Below the pieces are notes generated by a model. That model saw only the letters and a list, made by a program, of their open reading frames with translations, had not been told where the DNA came from and ran no database searches. Both the position numbers and the translations under genes were made by a program. Of a DNA stretch of 64,000 bases, positions 16,051 through 25,329 are shown one piece after another. Source of the DNA: JAJZGK01 sp035538795 (GTDB taxonomy: Bacteria; Pseudomonadota; Alphaproteobacteria; Rhodospirillales; Magnetospirillaceae). The stretch is from positions 1 to 64,000 of the forward strand of contig DATLJS010000055.1 of assembly GCA_035538795.1 (NCBI GenBank), given 5' to 3'. Each line of letters opens with the position of its first letter. Position 1 is the first letter of the stretch.

Positions 16051-17871
16051 GTGCTGAAAAGCAAGCTTCTCTCGGCCCCGGCCACTTTGGTTCTGGCGGC
16101 CCTGACCTTCGGCATCGCCGCGCTGCCCGCGCAGGCGGCCACGAAGTCCGCCGCCGAGGCCGAGGCCGAAAGCCTGATGGCCGCCATCACCGGCACCGCC
16201 GGTAAAATGGGCCGCCAATCGAACATTCCCGCCATCCTGTCGGAAACCGACGAGCAACTGTACCGCGCCGCTTTCCAGGCCCAGTCGCGCGGTCAGAACG
16301 CCTACGCCGACCGCATGATCGCCAAGATTCACGACCCGATCCTGCTGGGTCCGCTGCAGGCCCAGCGCTATCTGGCCGACGGCTACCGCGTTCAGGGACC
16401 TGAGCTGAAGGAATGGCTCGGCAAGTATTCCGATCAAGGCAACGCCGACGCCGTCTATCAACTGGCCCGCCAGCGCGGCCTGTCCGGCCTGCGCACCCCC
16501 AGCGTCAGCCGCGCCTCGCTGCCCAATTCCGGCAGCCATGACGATCTGGCCCAGACCGGCGACTTCCTCTATGAGGCTACCCGTTCGTTGTCGGCCGGCG
16601 ACCGCCGTCGTTTGGATGCCGCCAAGGACAGTTTCCGCGACAAGCTGCGCGACGAAGCCTTCGACCAGGCCGCCGCCATGCTGGACGGTCCGGAACTGCG
16701 CCGGTCCTTCGACAAGATCGATTATGACGAGATGAAGACCGCCCTGGCCCAGGCGCTGTTCGCCGAAGGCCGGGACGAGGAAGCCCTGCGCTGGGCCAAG
16801 GAAGCAGCGGAACGGTCGGGCGATTTGCTGCCGGAAGCCAATTGGGTGGTCGGCCTGACCCTATGGCGCGCCAACCAGCATGCCGAAGCCGCCCGTTATT
16901 TCGAGGCGGTCGCCAACGGCGCCCACGCCGCCTCCTGGCTGAACGCCGCCGGCGCCTATTGGGCCGCCCGCGCCAATCTGTCGGCCCGCCGCCCGGAGGT
17001 GGTGAACCACTGGCTGCTGGAAGCCGCCGCCAGCCCCCGCACCTTCTATGGCTTCCTGGCCCGCCGGGCACTGGGCCAGGACATGCAGTATTCGTGGGAT
17101 TCCCGCCCCTTCACCGACCTGGACGCCGAAACCTTGAGCCGGGTGCCCGCCACCCGCCGGGCTTTGGCCCTGATCCAGGTGGGCATGCGCGACAATGCCG
17201 AGGACGAACTGCGGGCCTTGGTGCCCAGCGCCAGCCCCGGATTGGTGCAAAGCATGCTGTCCCTGTCGGGCGCCGCCGACATGCCGGCTCTGACCGTCGA
17301 CCTTGGCGGCATCGCCGCCCAGCAGGACGGCCGCAGCCACGACAGCGCCTCGTTCCCGGTACCCGACTGGCACCCCACCAGCGGCTGGAACGTCGACCGC
17401 GCCCTGATGCTGGGCATCGCCCGCCAGGAATCGGACCTGAACCCGCACGCCAAAAGTCCCTCGGGCGCCGTCGGCCTGATGCAGCTGATGCCGCGCACGG
17501 CGAAGACCGTCGGTTCCGGCAAGCTGACCGACCCCGCCACCAATCTGGAACTGGGCCAGCGTTACATCCGCCGCCTGCTGGACGATTCCGCCGTCAAGGG
17601 CAATCTGCTGTTCCTGGCCGCCAGCTACAACAGCGGCCCCGGCAATCTGGCCCGCTGGCAACAAGCCATGCACCACAACGGCGACGCCTTGCTGTTCCTG
17701 GAAAGCATTCCCGTGCGCGAAACCCGCTTTTTCGTCCAACGGGTACTGACCAATTATTGGACCTACCGCAACCGCCTGGGCCAGGACGCCGTTTCGCTAG
17801 ACGCCATCGCCGCCGGCAAGTGGCCCATGTACGACGGCATGGGCGTCAATATGCGCCAGGTGAAGAACTAG
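16051..17871 (+). CDS. soluble lytic murein transglycosylase (Slt-like)
   Basis: This 606-residue secreted protein has a Sec signal peptide (hydrophobic core, then PAQA cleavage near residue 29), a long alpha-helical superhelix and a C-terminal SLT domain. The SLT motifs are ARQESDLNPHAKSPSGAVGLMQLMP (catalytic Glu in RQESD) and AASYNSGPGNLARW. It cleaves peptidoglycan between MurNAc and GlcNAc, forming 1,6-anhydroMurNAc ends. The GTG at 16051 is chosen because GAGGAG precedes it and a clean signal peptide follows; an ATG at 16018 is possible. A strong terminator follows the gene. Confidence 0.88.
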   Translation: MLKSKLLSAPATLVLAALTFGIAALPAQAATKSAAEAEAESLMAAITGTAGKMGRQSNIPAILSETDEQLYRAAFQAQSRGQNAYADRMIAKIHDPILLGPLQAQRYLADGYRVQGPELKEWLGKYSDQGNADAVYQLARQRGLSGLRTPSVSRASLPNSGSHDDLAQTGDFLYEATRSLSAGDRRRLDAAKDSFRDKLRDEAFDQAAAMLDGPELRRSFDKIDYDEMKTALAQALFAEGRDEEALRWAKEAAERSGDLLPEANWVVGLTLWRANQHAEAARYFEAVANGAHAASWLNAAGAYWAARANLSARRPEVVNHWLLEAAASPRTFYGFLARRALGQDMQYSWDSRPFTDLDAETLSRVPATRRALALIQVGMRDNAEDELRALVPSASPGLVQSMLSLSGAADMPALTVDLGGIAAQQDGRSHDSASFPVPDWHPTSGWNVDRALMLGIARQESDLNPHAKSPSGAVGLMQLMPRTAKTVGSGKLTDPATNLELGQRYIRRLLDDSAVKGNLLFLAASYNSGPGNLARWQQAMHHNGDALLFLESIPVRETRFFVQRVLTNYWTYRNRLGQDAVSLDAIAAGKWPMYDGMGVNMRQVKN

Positions 17872-17898
17872 GGCGGATTTGCCTTCCCCAATATAAAG

Positions 17899-17926
17899 AC
17901 GGCCCGGAAAGATCCGGGCCGTTTTG
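17899..17926 (+). terminator. rho-independent terminator after the lytic transglycosylase
   Basis: A perfect 9-bp stem ACGGCCCGG/CCGGGCCGT with a 6-nt loop (AAAGAT) is followed by TTTTGCTTT. It starts 27 bp after the stop codon. Confidence 0.85.
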
Positions 17927-17975
17927 CTTTGAACCATCCGCCGGACGCCCGGCTCCGGAAACCTCTGCCGGCGGC

Positions 17976-18413
17976 TCAGCGCAGCAACAGGGTCTTCATG
18001 ATGACTTCGTCGGGCTTGAAGCCGACCGACCGTTCGACGGCATTGGCCACCACCTTCTTGGCCACCTCGATGCCGGTGTCGGGCGCGGCGAAGGCTTCCC
18101 AGCGATAGGAAGCGAAGTCCTCCTTGATGGCGGCGCTGATCTTCTTCTTGCTGCTGTTCAACAGGGCGATATGTTCCTCGCCGGTGGCGGAAATCCAAGT
18201 TTCCACCTCCAATTGACGGTACTGGGCCGTCGAATCCTCGGGCACGCCCAAACGGAAACGGGGAAGCTGGATGTAATTTGCCGGCACCGTGGCCTTGATT
18301 TCGTTGCTCGGCCCCTTTTTCTCGCCGCCTTCCTTCTTTTCTCCGGCCAAAGCCGAAGCGCTGAACAGCATGGCGGCGCAAAGGCCAAGCACCAAAGACT
18401 TGCGAAAGACCAT
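17976..18413 (-). CDS. secreted FliL-like protein
   Basis: This 145-residue protein has a signal peptide (cleavage near ALA23), a short Lys/Glu/Gly-rich linker, then a compact alpha/beta domain. The pattern YIQLPRF...RQLEVETWI...helix...VIMKTLLLR resembles the periplasmic domain of flagellar FliL (a beta strand with LP, then xLxVxxxI, an amphipathic helix and a terminal strand). It is homologous in pattern to the divergently transcribed protein at 18548-19018. GAGGGC precedes the ATG. No other flagellar genes are visible here. Function unknown. Confidence 0.65.
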   Translation of the reverse strand: MVFRKSLVLGLCAAMLFSASALAGEKKEGGEKKGPSNEIKATVPANYIQLPRFRLGVPEDSTAQYRQLEVETWISATGEEHIALLNSSKKKISAAIKEDFASYRWEAFAAPDTGIEVAKKVVANAVERSVGFKPDEVIMKTLLLR

Positions 18414-18490
18414 AACAGTGCCCTCAATCGATTAAATTCTTACACGGCGATTGCTTCGCCTGGATCAACAATTACCCTTGGTGTAAGTGA

Positions 18491-18519
18491 TTGTCAGCCA
18501 AAAAATTACCCGCTATATT
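18491..18519 (+). promoter_or_regulatory. predicted promoter for the plus-strand FliL-like gene
   Basis: TTGTCA (18491-18496), exactly 17 bp, and TATATT (18514-18519) lie 29 bp upstream of the ATG. Both hexamers match consensus at 5 of 6 positions, and the spacer contains an A-tract. Confidence 0.65.
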
Positions 18520-18547
18520 TGTAAATCTTTTTAAGAAGGGGCGGAGA

Positions 18548-19018
18548 ATGAGGCGTTCACAGCGCATTGCCAGGCAGGGCCTATTGGTCATTCTGCTGAG
18601 TTTTATCCTGTCTCTTGCTGTGATTCCGGTCTGCGCTCCTTCGGCCGAAGCCAAAACCATCAATCTGGGCGGCAAGGCCAAGGACGACAAGAATAAGGCC
18701 TATCTGATCATCGAGCTGCCCAGCATGAACGTCTCGATGCCGAAAAAGGACGACACCACCGGCGGCTGGCGCCATGTCCGCATCGACGCCTACATCACGC
18801 CCAAGGACGCCGACACCGGCATGAAGCTGGACGGCGTGAAAAGCAGCATCGTCAAACATGCCGTCGAGGAAACCCTGCCGGCCACCGGTTTCGACAAGCT
18901 CAACACCCCCTATGGCGGCGAGGAAGCGGCCAAGAAGGCCATCCGCATCGCCGCCGAACGGGCCTTGGGCCATCCCTTCGAGGGCGACATTCTGATCCGC
19001 ACTTTCCTAAGCTACTGA
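18548..19018 (+). CDS. secreted FliL-like protein
   Basis: This 156-residue protein has a basic N terminus, a hydrophobic segment and a likely signal cleavage at AEA (about residue 36). The mature domain AYLIIELPSMNVSMP...RHVRIDAYI...LNTPYGGEEAAKKAIRIAAE...ILIRTFLSY follows the FliL periplasmic pattern. In FliL this domain binds near the flagellar motor stator; here the protein appears to be freely secreted. The ATG at 18548 follows GGGGCGGAG. It pairs with the divergent gene at 17976-18413. Function not established. Confidence 0.65.
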   Translation: MRRSQRIARQGLLVILLSFILSLAVIPVCAPSAEAKTINLGGKAKDDKNKAYLIIELPSMNVSMPKKDDTTGGWRHVRIDAYITPKDADTGMKLDGVKSSIVKHAVEETLPATGFDKLNTPYGGEEAAKKAIRIAAERALGHPFEGDILIRTFLSY

Positions 19019-19111
19019 GGCTTTGGTTCCCGAAGCCCGAGCGGTTAAGACTGAAAGCGGCGAAAGCCGGGGCTCTTGAAGCCCGCCAGACTTAGTATAC
19101 ATTCCGGACAT

Positions 19112-19141
19112 GCCGCCCGGCTTGGCGGCTGACTATTTTTT
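19112..19141 (+). terminator. weak hairpin with T-tract before gmhA
   Basis: GCCGCC/GGCGGC with a 6-nt loop is followed, after 6 nt, by six Ts that run into the CAGGAG ribosome site of gmhA. The gap before the T-tract makes it atypical. It may attenuate read-through from the FliL-like gene. Confidence 0.35.
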
Positions 19142-19153
19142 CAGGAGTCAGCA

Positions 19154-19732
19154 ATGGATTTCGGCGCATTCATCGACGGCGAATTTTCCGAACATCTGTC
19201 CATCGTCGAGGCCACCCGCCAGGCGGTGCGCGATCCTTTGCTGAAACTGGCGGAACGTTGCGTCACCTCGCTGAAGGCGGGCGGCAAGATCATGTTCTGC
19301 GGCAACGGCGGCAGCGCCGCCGATTCCCAGCATCTGGCCACCGAGCTGGTGGTCCGCTACAAGGTCAACCGCCGCGCCCTGGCCTCGATCGCCCTGACCA
19401 CCGACACCTCGCTGCTGACCGCCACCGCCAACGACTTTTCCTATGACGACATCTTCTCGCGTCAGGTGGAGGGACTGGGCCGTCCCGGCGACGTGCTCAT
19501 CGGCATCAGCACGTCGGGCAACAGCCCCAGCGTCTTGAAAGCCTTGGAAACCGCCCGCGCCATGGGCATCACCGCCGCCGGCTTCGGCGGCCGCGACGGC
19601 GGCAAGATGGTCGGTCTGGCCGACCCGCTGCTGATCGTTCCCTCGAAGGTGACGGCCCGCATTCAGGAAATGCACATCCTGATCGGCCATACCCTGTGCG
19701 ACATCGTCGAACAGACCTTCGCCGCCGCCTGA
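19154..19732 (+). CDS. gmhA: D-sedoheptulose 7-phosphate isomerase
   Basis: This 192-residue SIS-domain protein has MFCGNGGSAADSQHLATELV, TDTSLLTATANDFSYDD and GISTSGNSPSVL. It converts sedoheptulose 7-phosphate to D-glycero-D-manno-heptose 7-phosphate, the first step in making ADP-heptose for LPS inner core. Length fits the family. CAGGAG precedes the ATG. The stop lies 1 bp from the convergent nth stop. Confidence 0.93.
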   Translation: MDFGAFIDGEFSEHLSIVEATRQAVRDPLLKLAERCVTSLKAGGKIMFCGNGGSAADSQHLATELVVRYKVNRRALASIALTTDTSLLTATANDFSYDDIFSRQVEGLGRPGDVLIGISTSGNSPSVLKALETARAMGITAAGFGGRDGGKMVGLADPLLIVPSKVTARIQEMHILIGHTLCDIVEQTFAAA

Positions 19733-19733
19733 C

Positions 19734-20366
19734 TCACAGCTCCTTGGCTTTGTAACCGCACAGGTCGGCCACCACGCAGGCGCGGCAATCGGGTTTACGC
19801 GCCTTGCAGACATAGCGTCCGTGCAGGATCAGCCAGTGGTGGGCATGCAGCTTGAATTCCTTGGGCGTCGCTTTCTCCAGCGCCAGCTCCACCGCCAGCG
19901 GCGTCGCCCCCGGCGCCAGGCCGGTGCGGTTGCCGACCCGGAAAATGTGGGTGTCCACCGCCATGGTGGGATGGCCGAAGGCGATGTTCAAGACGACATT
20001 GGCCGTCTTACGCCCGACGCCCGGCAGGGTCTCCAGCGCCTCGCGGTTTTCCGGCACCTGACCGCCGTATTCGTCCAGCAGCCGGCGGCACATGGTGATG
20101 ATGTTCTTGGCCTTGGTGTTGAACAGACCGATGGTCTTGATGTGCTCTTTCAGGCCGTCCTCGCCCAAGGCCAGCATGCTGGCCGGGTCGGCGGCCTTGG
20201 CGAACAGAGCGCGGGTCGCCTTGTTGACGCCGACGTCGGTGGCTTGGGCCGACAGGGCCACCGCCACCAGCAGGGTGAAGGCGTTGACATATTCCAGCTC
20301 GCCCTTGGGCTCGGGATTGCGCTCGGCCAGCCGGGCATAAAACTGTTGGACTTTGGCGGGGGTCAT
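19734..20366 (-). CDS. nth: endonuclease III
   Basis: This 210-residue HhH-GPD DNA glycosylase/AP lyase has the catalytic Lys in the helix-hairpin-helix LPGVGRKTANVVL, the catalytic Asp in VDTHIFRV and a C-terminal 4Fe-4S cluster C-x6-C-x2-C-x5-C (CKARKPDCRACVVADLC). It removes oxidised pyrimidines in base excision repair. The gene is complete and of typical length. Confidence 0.96.
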   Translation of the reverse strand: MTPAKVQQFYARLAERNPEPKGELEYVNAFTLLVAVALSAQATDVGVNKATRALFAKAADPASMLALGEDGLKEHIKTIGLFNTKAKNIITMCRRLLDEYGGQVPENREALETLPGVGRKTANVVLNIAFGHPTMAVDTHIFRVGNRTGLAPGATPLAVELALEKATPKEFKLHAHHWLILHGRYVCKARKPDCRACVVADLCGYKAKEL

Positions 20367-20467
20367 CTCAATTCTATCTCCTGTCCGGCGGTCATGTTAG
20401 CATCCGCCGCGCCTGATCGGCACCATGATGGCGAAGACCGACGGCATTGAATCGAGGATAAGGCGGA

Positions 20468-21130
20468 ATGCGGCTTTGGCGAATCATGGGATGGAGCCTT
20501 CTGACGGCCGGTCTGCTGTCCGGCTGCGCCGACGCTCCGCCGGCTCCCGTCTCGACCCGCCACGAGGTCAGCGCCCCCAAAAGCCAGAAGGCCAGCATTT
20601 TCGATCAGGCCCGTTCGGCCCAAAATCTGGCCAATGCCCGCATGCTGCTGGATGCCGGCGACGCCGCCCAGGCCCGCGGCTTCGCCGAGGCCGCTGTCAA
20701 CGACTGGCCGGATTCGGTCGAAGCCTGGGCCGAGCTTCAGGCCGTCTGCCAGGCCTTGGCCGACAAGATCTGTCGCCAGCACGCCGATTTCTTCCATGAC
20801 AAGGTGGTCGATCAGCAGGGTTTGCCGGCCCGCGTCGCCGTGCTTGGCCTGCAGAATCTTATCGAAGATTACGATCCCGACGAAGCCGCCGCCAAGCCGA
20901 AGAAAAAGAAAGACGACGACAAGGACCGCCAGTCCGACCAGCGGATCGATGATTGGACCTTCGCCATGGCCCAGCGCATGATGGCTTTCTACGACCGCCA
21001 GGACAAACTGGCCGGTCTGCGGGATGCCCCGGTGCCGCATCTGGTGACCGACGACTATCCGCCCAGCACCATTGCCGGAACCATGCTCGGCATCGGCGCC
21101 GCCGGGTTCGCCGTTTCCAAGATCAAGTGA
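20468..21130 (+). CDS. TPR-like lipoprotein of unknown function
   Basis: This 220-residue protein has lipobox LLSGC (Cys20). A helical pair around 50-95 (SAQNLANARMLLDAGDAAQARGF) looks TPR-like. A highly charged KPKKKKDDDKDR segment sits in the middle, and the C terminus has a Gly/Ala-rich hydrophobic stretch (AGTMLGIGAAGFAV) that may touch or cross the membrane. AAGGCGG precedes the ATG. No family recognised. Confidence 0.7.
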   Translation: MRLWRIMGWSLLTAGLLSGCADAPPAPVSTRHEVSAPKSQKASIFDQARSAQNLANARMLLDAGDAAQARGFAEAAVNDWPDSVEAWAELQAVCQALADKICRQHADFFHDKVVDQQGLPARVAVLGLQNLIEDYDPDEAAAKPKKKKDDDKDRQSDQRIDDWTFAMAQRMMAFYDRQDKLAGLRDAPVPHLVTDDYPPSTIAGTMLGIGAAGFAVSKIK

Positions 21131-21185
21131 TCCGACACGATCAATAAAAGCAACACGGTCATTTGAGCAGGAAAAGGGCCAGATA

Positions 21186-21968
21186 GTGGGTTTCATCTCT
21201 CAACTCGATCCAATCCATGGATTGTCCGGCGCCATCGTCGGTCTGCTGATCGGCATGACCGGCGTCGGCGGCGGTTCGCTGATGACCCCCCTGCTGATCC
21301 TGATCTTCGGCATGGCTCCGGCCACCGCCGTCGGCACCGATCTGCTTTACGGTTCGGCCACCAAGCTGTGCGGCACCGCCGTTCATTCCCATGGCCGGCG
21401 CATCGATTGGAAGATCAGCGCCCTGTTGGCCAGCGGCAGCCTGCCGGCCACCGCCGCCACCGTATGGGTCATGGCCGATTTCGGCCTGGAAAAGCAGAAA
21501 TCCGGCCTGTTCTCGTCGGTTCTCGGCGTGGCTTTGCTGTTCACCTCGCTCAGCATCGTCTTCCGCCCGGCCATCCTGCGCTACACCCAGCGCCACCATA
21601 AGCCCATCGCCCCGCTGCTGCGCGGCCTGCTGACGGTGCTGATCGGTCTGGTCCTGGGCACCGTCGTCACCTTATCCTCGGTGGGAGCCGGCGCCCTCGG
21701 CGTCACGGCGCTGCTGCTGCTGTATCCCGAGCTGCCCCCCACCCGTTTGGTCGGCACCGACATCGCCCATGCCGTGCCTTTGACCCTGGTGGCCGGATTG
21801 GGCCATTGGTATCTGGGGTCGGTCGATTGGATGCTGTTGGCGTCGCTGCTGACAGGCTCGATTCCCGGCGTCGTCCTCGGCAGCCACCTCTCCGCCAAGA
21901 TGCCGGAAACCTGGCTGCGCCTGATCCTCGCGGCCGTGCTGGTAATTGCCGGAATACGTTTGATCTGA
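21186..21968 (+). CDS. TauE/SafE-family permease
   Basis: This 260-residue polytopic membrane protein starts with LSGAIVGLLIGMTGVGGGSLMTPLLIL, the hallmark Gly-rich TauE/SafE repeat, and shows about eight hydrophobic segments and two repeat halves (second: TVVTLSSVGAGALGVTALLLL). The family exports or imports sulfite and sulfonate-derived anions; the substrate here is unknown. The GTG at 21186 is chosen because AAAGGG lies about 8 nt upstream and the first membrane segment follows. An upstream in-frame ATG would add 38 residues overlapping the lipoprotein gene. Confidence 0.85.
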   Translation: MGFISQLDPIHGLSGAIVGLLIGMTGVGGGSLMTPLLILIFGMAPATAVGTDLLYGSATKLCGTAVHSHGRRIDWKISALLASGSLPATAATVWVMADFGLEKQKSGLFSSVLGVALLFTSLSIVFRPAILRYTQRHHKPIAPLLRGLLTVLIGLVLGTVVTLSSVGAGALGVTALLLLYPELPPTRLVGTDIAHAVPLTLVAGLGHWYLGSVDWMLLASLLTGSIPGVVLGSHLSAKMPETWLRLILAAVLVIAGIRLI

Positions 21969-22024
21969 GGGGCTTACCTCATTTAGTGTGACCCCGCCCG
22001 CCTGTTCGACCGCCGGCACAGCAC

Positions 22025-23236
22025 ATGGACCGCCCGTACATGCCTTCTCTTCAGACCCTGCGCCCCCGGCTGCTGATGGCCCTGGCCTTCGCCGCACCGC
22101 CGACGGTGCTGCTGTCGCCCCTGGCGATGTCGCCGCTGATGGCGGTGGCCGGTCTGTTGTGCCTTCCGGGTCTGGAATGGCGACGCCTGGTCCGCCTGCC
22201 GGTTCTGCCGCTGATGGCCGCCGCCCTAATTTGGGCCGGAATGAGCCTGAACTGGACGCCGAATCCCGCTTTCGCCGTCGTCAGCCTGTTGCGCACTGCC
22301 GGCGTGATCATTGCCGGGATTCCGGTGTTCATGGCCTTTTCCTCCCTGGCTTCCGAGCATCGCGGCAAGGTGCTGGACATGCTGCGGAACGGCCTGCTGA
22401 TTTCGTCCCTTCCCATTCTTGTGCTGGGGGCCACTGCGAAGATCATGGCCACGGCGGACCTGCCGGTTCCCGACTGGCTGGTCCAGACCGTCGTCCATTT
22501 CGACCGCCCGGCCACCACTCAGGCCCTGCTGCTGCTGCCTTGCCTAAGCCATCTGTGGCGGACGGACCGCCGCCGTCAGGCGGCGGTATTGGCGCTGCTG
22601 GTGGGCGTCGGAGTGATGATGGGCGTCAGCCTAGCGGCAAAGATCGCTCTTCTGACCGGGCTGCTGATCTTGGCCGCCGGATTCATTCTGCCGCGCCGCC
22701 TGATCATCGCCGGCTGCGCCATGATCATGATGGTCACCTTCATCGGCGGTCCCGCCGCCGTGACCTATTTTCCCCGCGCCGAACAGGCGGTTTCCTGGAG
22801 CTGGATGCCGCTGTCGTCGGTCCATCGCCTGTTGATCTGGCATTTCGTCGACGACCGCATCGACGAGAAGCCGCTGCAGGGCTGGGGCTATGAAAGCGCC
22901 CGCGAGATCGGCCAGAAAAAAACCGCCATCGTCAGCGACGGCTCCAGAAGCCGGACGTTCGAAGGCGAATATCTGCCGCTGCATCCCCATAATTTCTCGC
23001 TGCAAATCCGCCTGGAACTGGGGCTGGCGGGAACCGTGCTGTTCGCCGGTCTGATGCTGATCCTGCTGCGCGGATTCTGGCAAAACCGTCAGGTGGTGGA
23101 AACCGCCGTCATGGCCGGAGCCTTTTTCGTCTGTCTGGTCGCCTACGGGTTCTGGCAAAGCTGGTGGCTCTGCGCCCTGTGGATGGTCGCCGGACTGTGC
23201 CGCCTGCTGCCGGTCCCTGAAGAGCGGCGGGGCTGA
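22025..23236 (+). CDS. O-antigen ligase / Wzy-like membrane protein
   Basis: This 403-residue polytopic membrane protein has around ten hydrophobic segments and a large periplasmic loop containing SSVHRLLIWHFVDDRI, the GWGYESAR motif and PLHPHNFSLQIRLELGLAG. That pattern is typical of the O-antigen ligase/polymerase superfamily (Wzy_C/WaaL). It probably joins lipid-linked O-polysaccharide to lipid A-core or polymerises repeat units. An alternative ATG is at 22040. The heptosyltransferase gene follows 5 bp later. Confidence 0.8.
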   Translation: MDRPYMPSLQTLRPRLLMALAFAAPPTVLLSPLAMSPLMAVAGLLCLPGLEWRRLVRLPVLPLMAAALIWAGMSLNWTPNPAFAVVSLLRTAGVIIAGIPVFMAFSSLASEHRGKVLDMLRNGLLISSLPILVLGATAKIMATADLPVPDWLVQTVVHFDRPATTQALLLLPCLSHLWRTDRRRQAAVLALLVGVGVMMGVSLAAKIALLTGLLILAAGFILPRRLIIAGCAMIMMVTFIGGPAAVTYFPRAEQAVSWSWMPLSSVHRLLIWHFVDDRIDEKPLQGWGYESAREIGQKKTAIVSDGSRSRTFEGEYLPLHPHNFSLQIRLELGLAGTVLFAGLMLILLRGFWQNRQVVETAVMAGAFFVCLVAYGFWQSWWLCALWMVAGLCRLLPVPEERRG

Positions 23237-23241
23237 CCCCA

Positions 23242-24225
23242 GTGCCGGCCGCATCCTTTTCTCCCCGGATTCTGTTCATCACCTCGAATCGGGTCGGCGA
23301 CGCCGTGCTGACCACCGGCATCTTGTCTTGGCTGTTGGACCGCCAGCCGCAGGCGCGCCTGACCGTGGCCTGCGGCCCGGTGGCCCAGGATCTGTTCGAA
23401 AACATTCCTCAGCTGGAACGATTGATCCCCATGGAAAAAGGCCGCTGGTCCGCCCACTGGCGGCGGCTGTGGCAAGCCTGCGTGGGAACGCGGTGGGATC
23501 TGGTGGTAGACATCCGCCATTCGCTGTTCTCTTATCTGGTGCCGGCCCGGCGGCGCGCCGTTTTTTCCCCGTCGGACCAGCCGGTTCACAAGCTGATCCA
23601 ACTGGCCCGCTGCCTTGGCGCCGAACCGCCGCCTCTGCCGCGTCTGTGGCTGAGCGAAGAGCAAAAGACCGAAGCCCAACGGCTGATTCCCGCCGGTACT
23701 CCGGTGCTGGCCGTCGGCCCCACCGCCAATTGGGCGGGCAAGCAATGGCCGGCCCAGCGTTTCTCTGAATTGGTAAGCCGCCTGACCGCCGCCGGCGGCC
23801 TGTTGCCCGGCGCCCGCGTCGCCGTATTCGGCGGTCCCGGCGAACGCGAAGCCGCCGCCCCGGTGCTGGAGGCCGTTCCCGCCGAACGCTGCATCGACCT
23901 TGTCGGTCGAAACGGGTTGAATCAGGCCGCTGCCTGTCTGGAACGCTGTGCCTTGTATATCGGCAACGATTCCGGGCTGATGCATCTGGCCGGCGCCGCC
24001 GGCGTGCCCACCATCGGCCTGTTCGGCCCCAGCCGCGAGGAGGTCTACGGCCCCTTCGGCGACAACGCCCTGGCGGTGCGGACGCATCTGCCCTATCGCC
24101 ATTTCGAGGCGGAGCAGGTCTTTCGTCAGCCGCGCCCGCTGGGGCTGATGGACGGCATCGAAGTGGAGCGGGTGATCAGCGCCGCCGACTGGCTGATAAA
24201 ACATTGCCATATCGTAACGTCATGA
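23242..24225 (+). CDS. GT9-family (heptosyltransferase-like) glycosyltransferase
   Basis: This 327-residue GT-B enzyme starts RILFITSNRVGDAVLTTGIL, the GT9 N-terminal signature. The C-terminal donor motif is YIGNDSGLMHLAGAAGVPTIGLFGPS. GT9 enzymes add heptose (WaaC/WaaF/WaaQ) to LPS inner core. The start is GTG at 23242, 5 bp after the ligase-like gene. Which heptose linkage it forms cannot be decided, so no WaaC/WaaF symbol is assigned. Confidence 0.85.
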   Translation: MPAASFSPRILFITSNRVGDAVLTTGILSWLLDRQPQARLTVACGPVAQDLFENIPQLERLIPMEKGRWSAHWRRLWQACVGTRWDLVVDIRHSLFSYLVPARRRAVFSPSDQPVHKLIQLARCLGAEPPPLPRLWLSEEQKTEAQRLIPAGTPVLAVGPTANWAGKQWPAQRFSELVSRLTAAGGLLPGARVAVFGGPGEREAAAPVLEAVPAERCIDLVGRNGLNQAAACLERCALYIGNDSGLMHLAGAAGVPTIGLFGPSREEVYGPFGDNALAVRTHLPYRHFEAEQVFRQPRPLGLMDGIEVERVISAADWLIKHCHIVTS

Positions 24226-24240
24226 TCCGCCACAAGGGCT

Positions 24241-24269
24241 TTGCCCGCCGCGAAAAGGCGGCATAAACT
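24241..24269 (+). promoter_or_regulatory. weak predicted promoter for the UDP-xylose synthase-type gene
   Basis: TTGCCC, a 17-bp spacer and TAAACT (4 of 6 matches each) lie in the 131-bp gap before the epimerase. The spacer also contains a small GCCGC/GCGGC hairpin, so this could instead be part of a termination signal for the upstream gene. Confidence 0.3.
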
Positions 24270-24356
24270 GCGCCTTCACCTTTGGGGACTGCTAGGAACT
24301 TCTTAAATCCTGGCGTGGTGAAATCAGAGCATGGTTCAAATAAGGGAGCGATCCAA

Positions 24357-25322
<966 letters not shown>

Positions 25323-25329
25323 GACCATC

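Noticed and set aside
19030..19085. tRNA-Ser-like D-arm string (CCCGAGCGGTTAAGAC) before gmhA
   Set aside because: No matching acceptor, anticodon or T-arm can be folded around it, so it is not a tRNA gene or a clear remnant.
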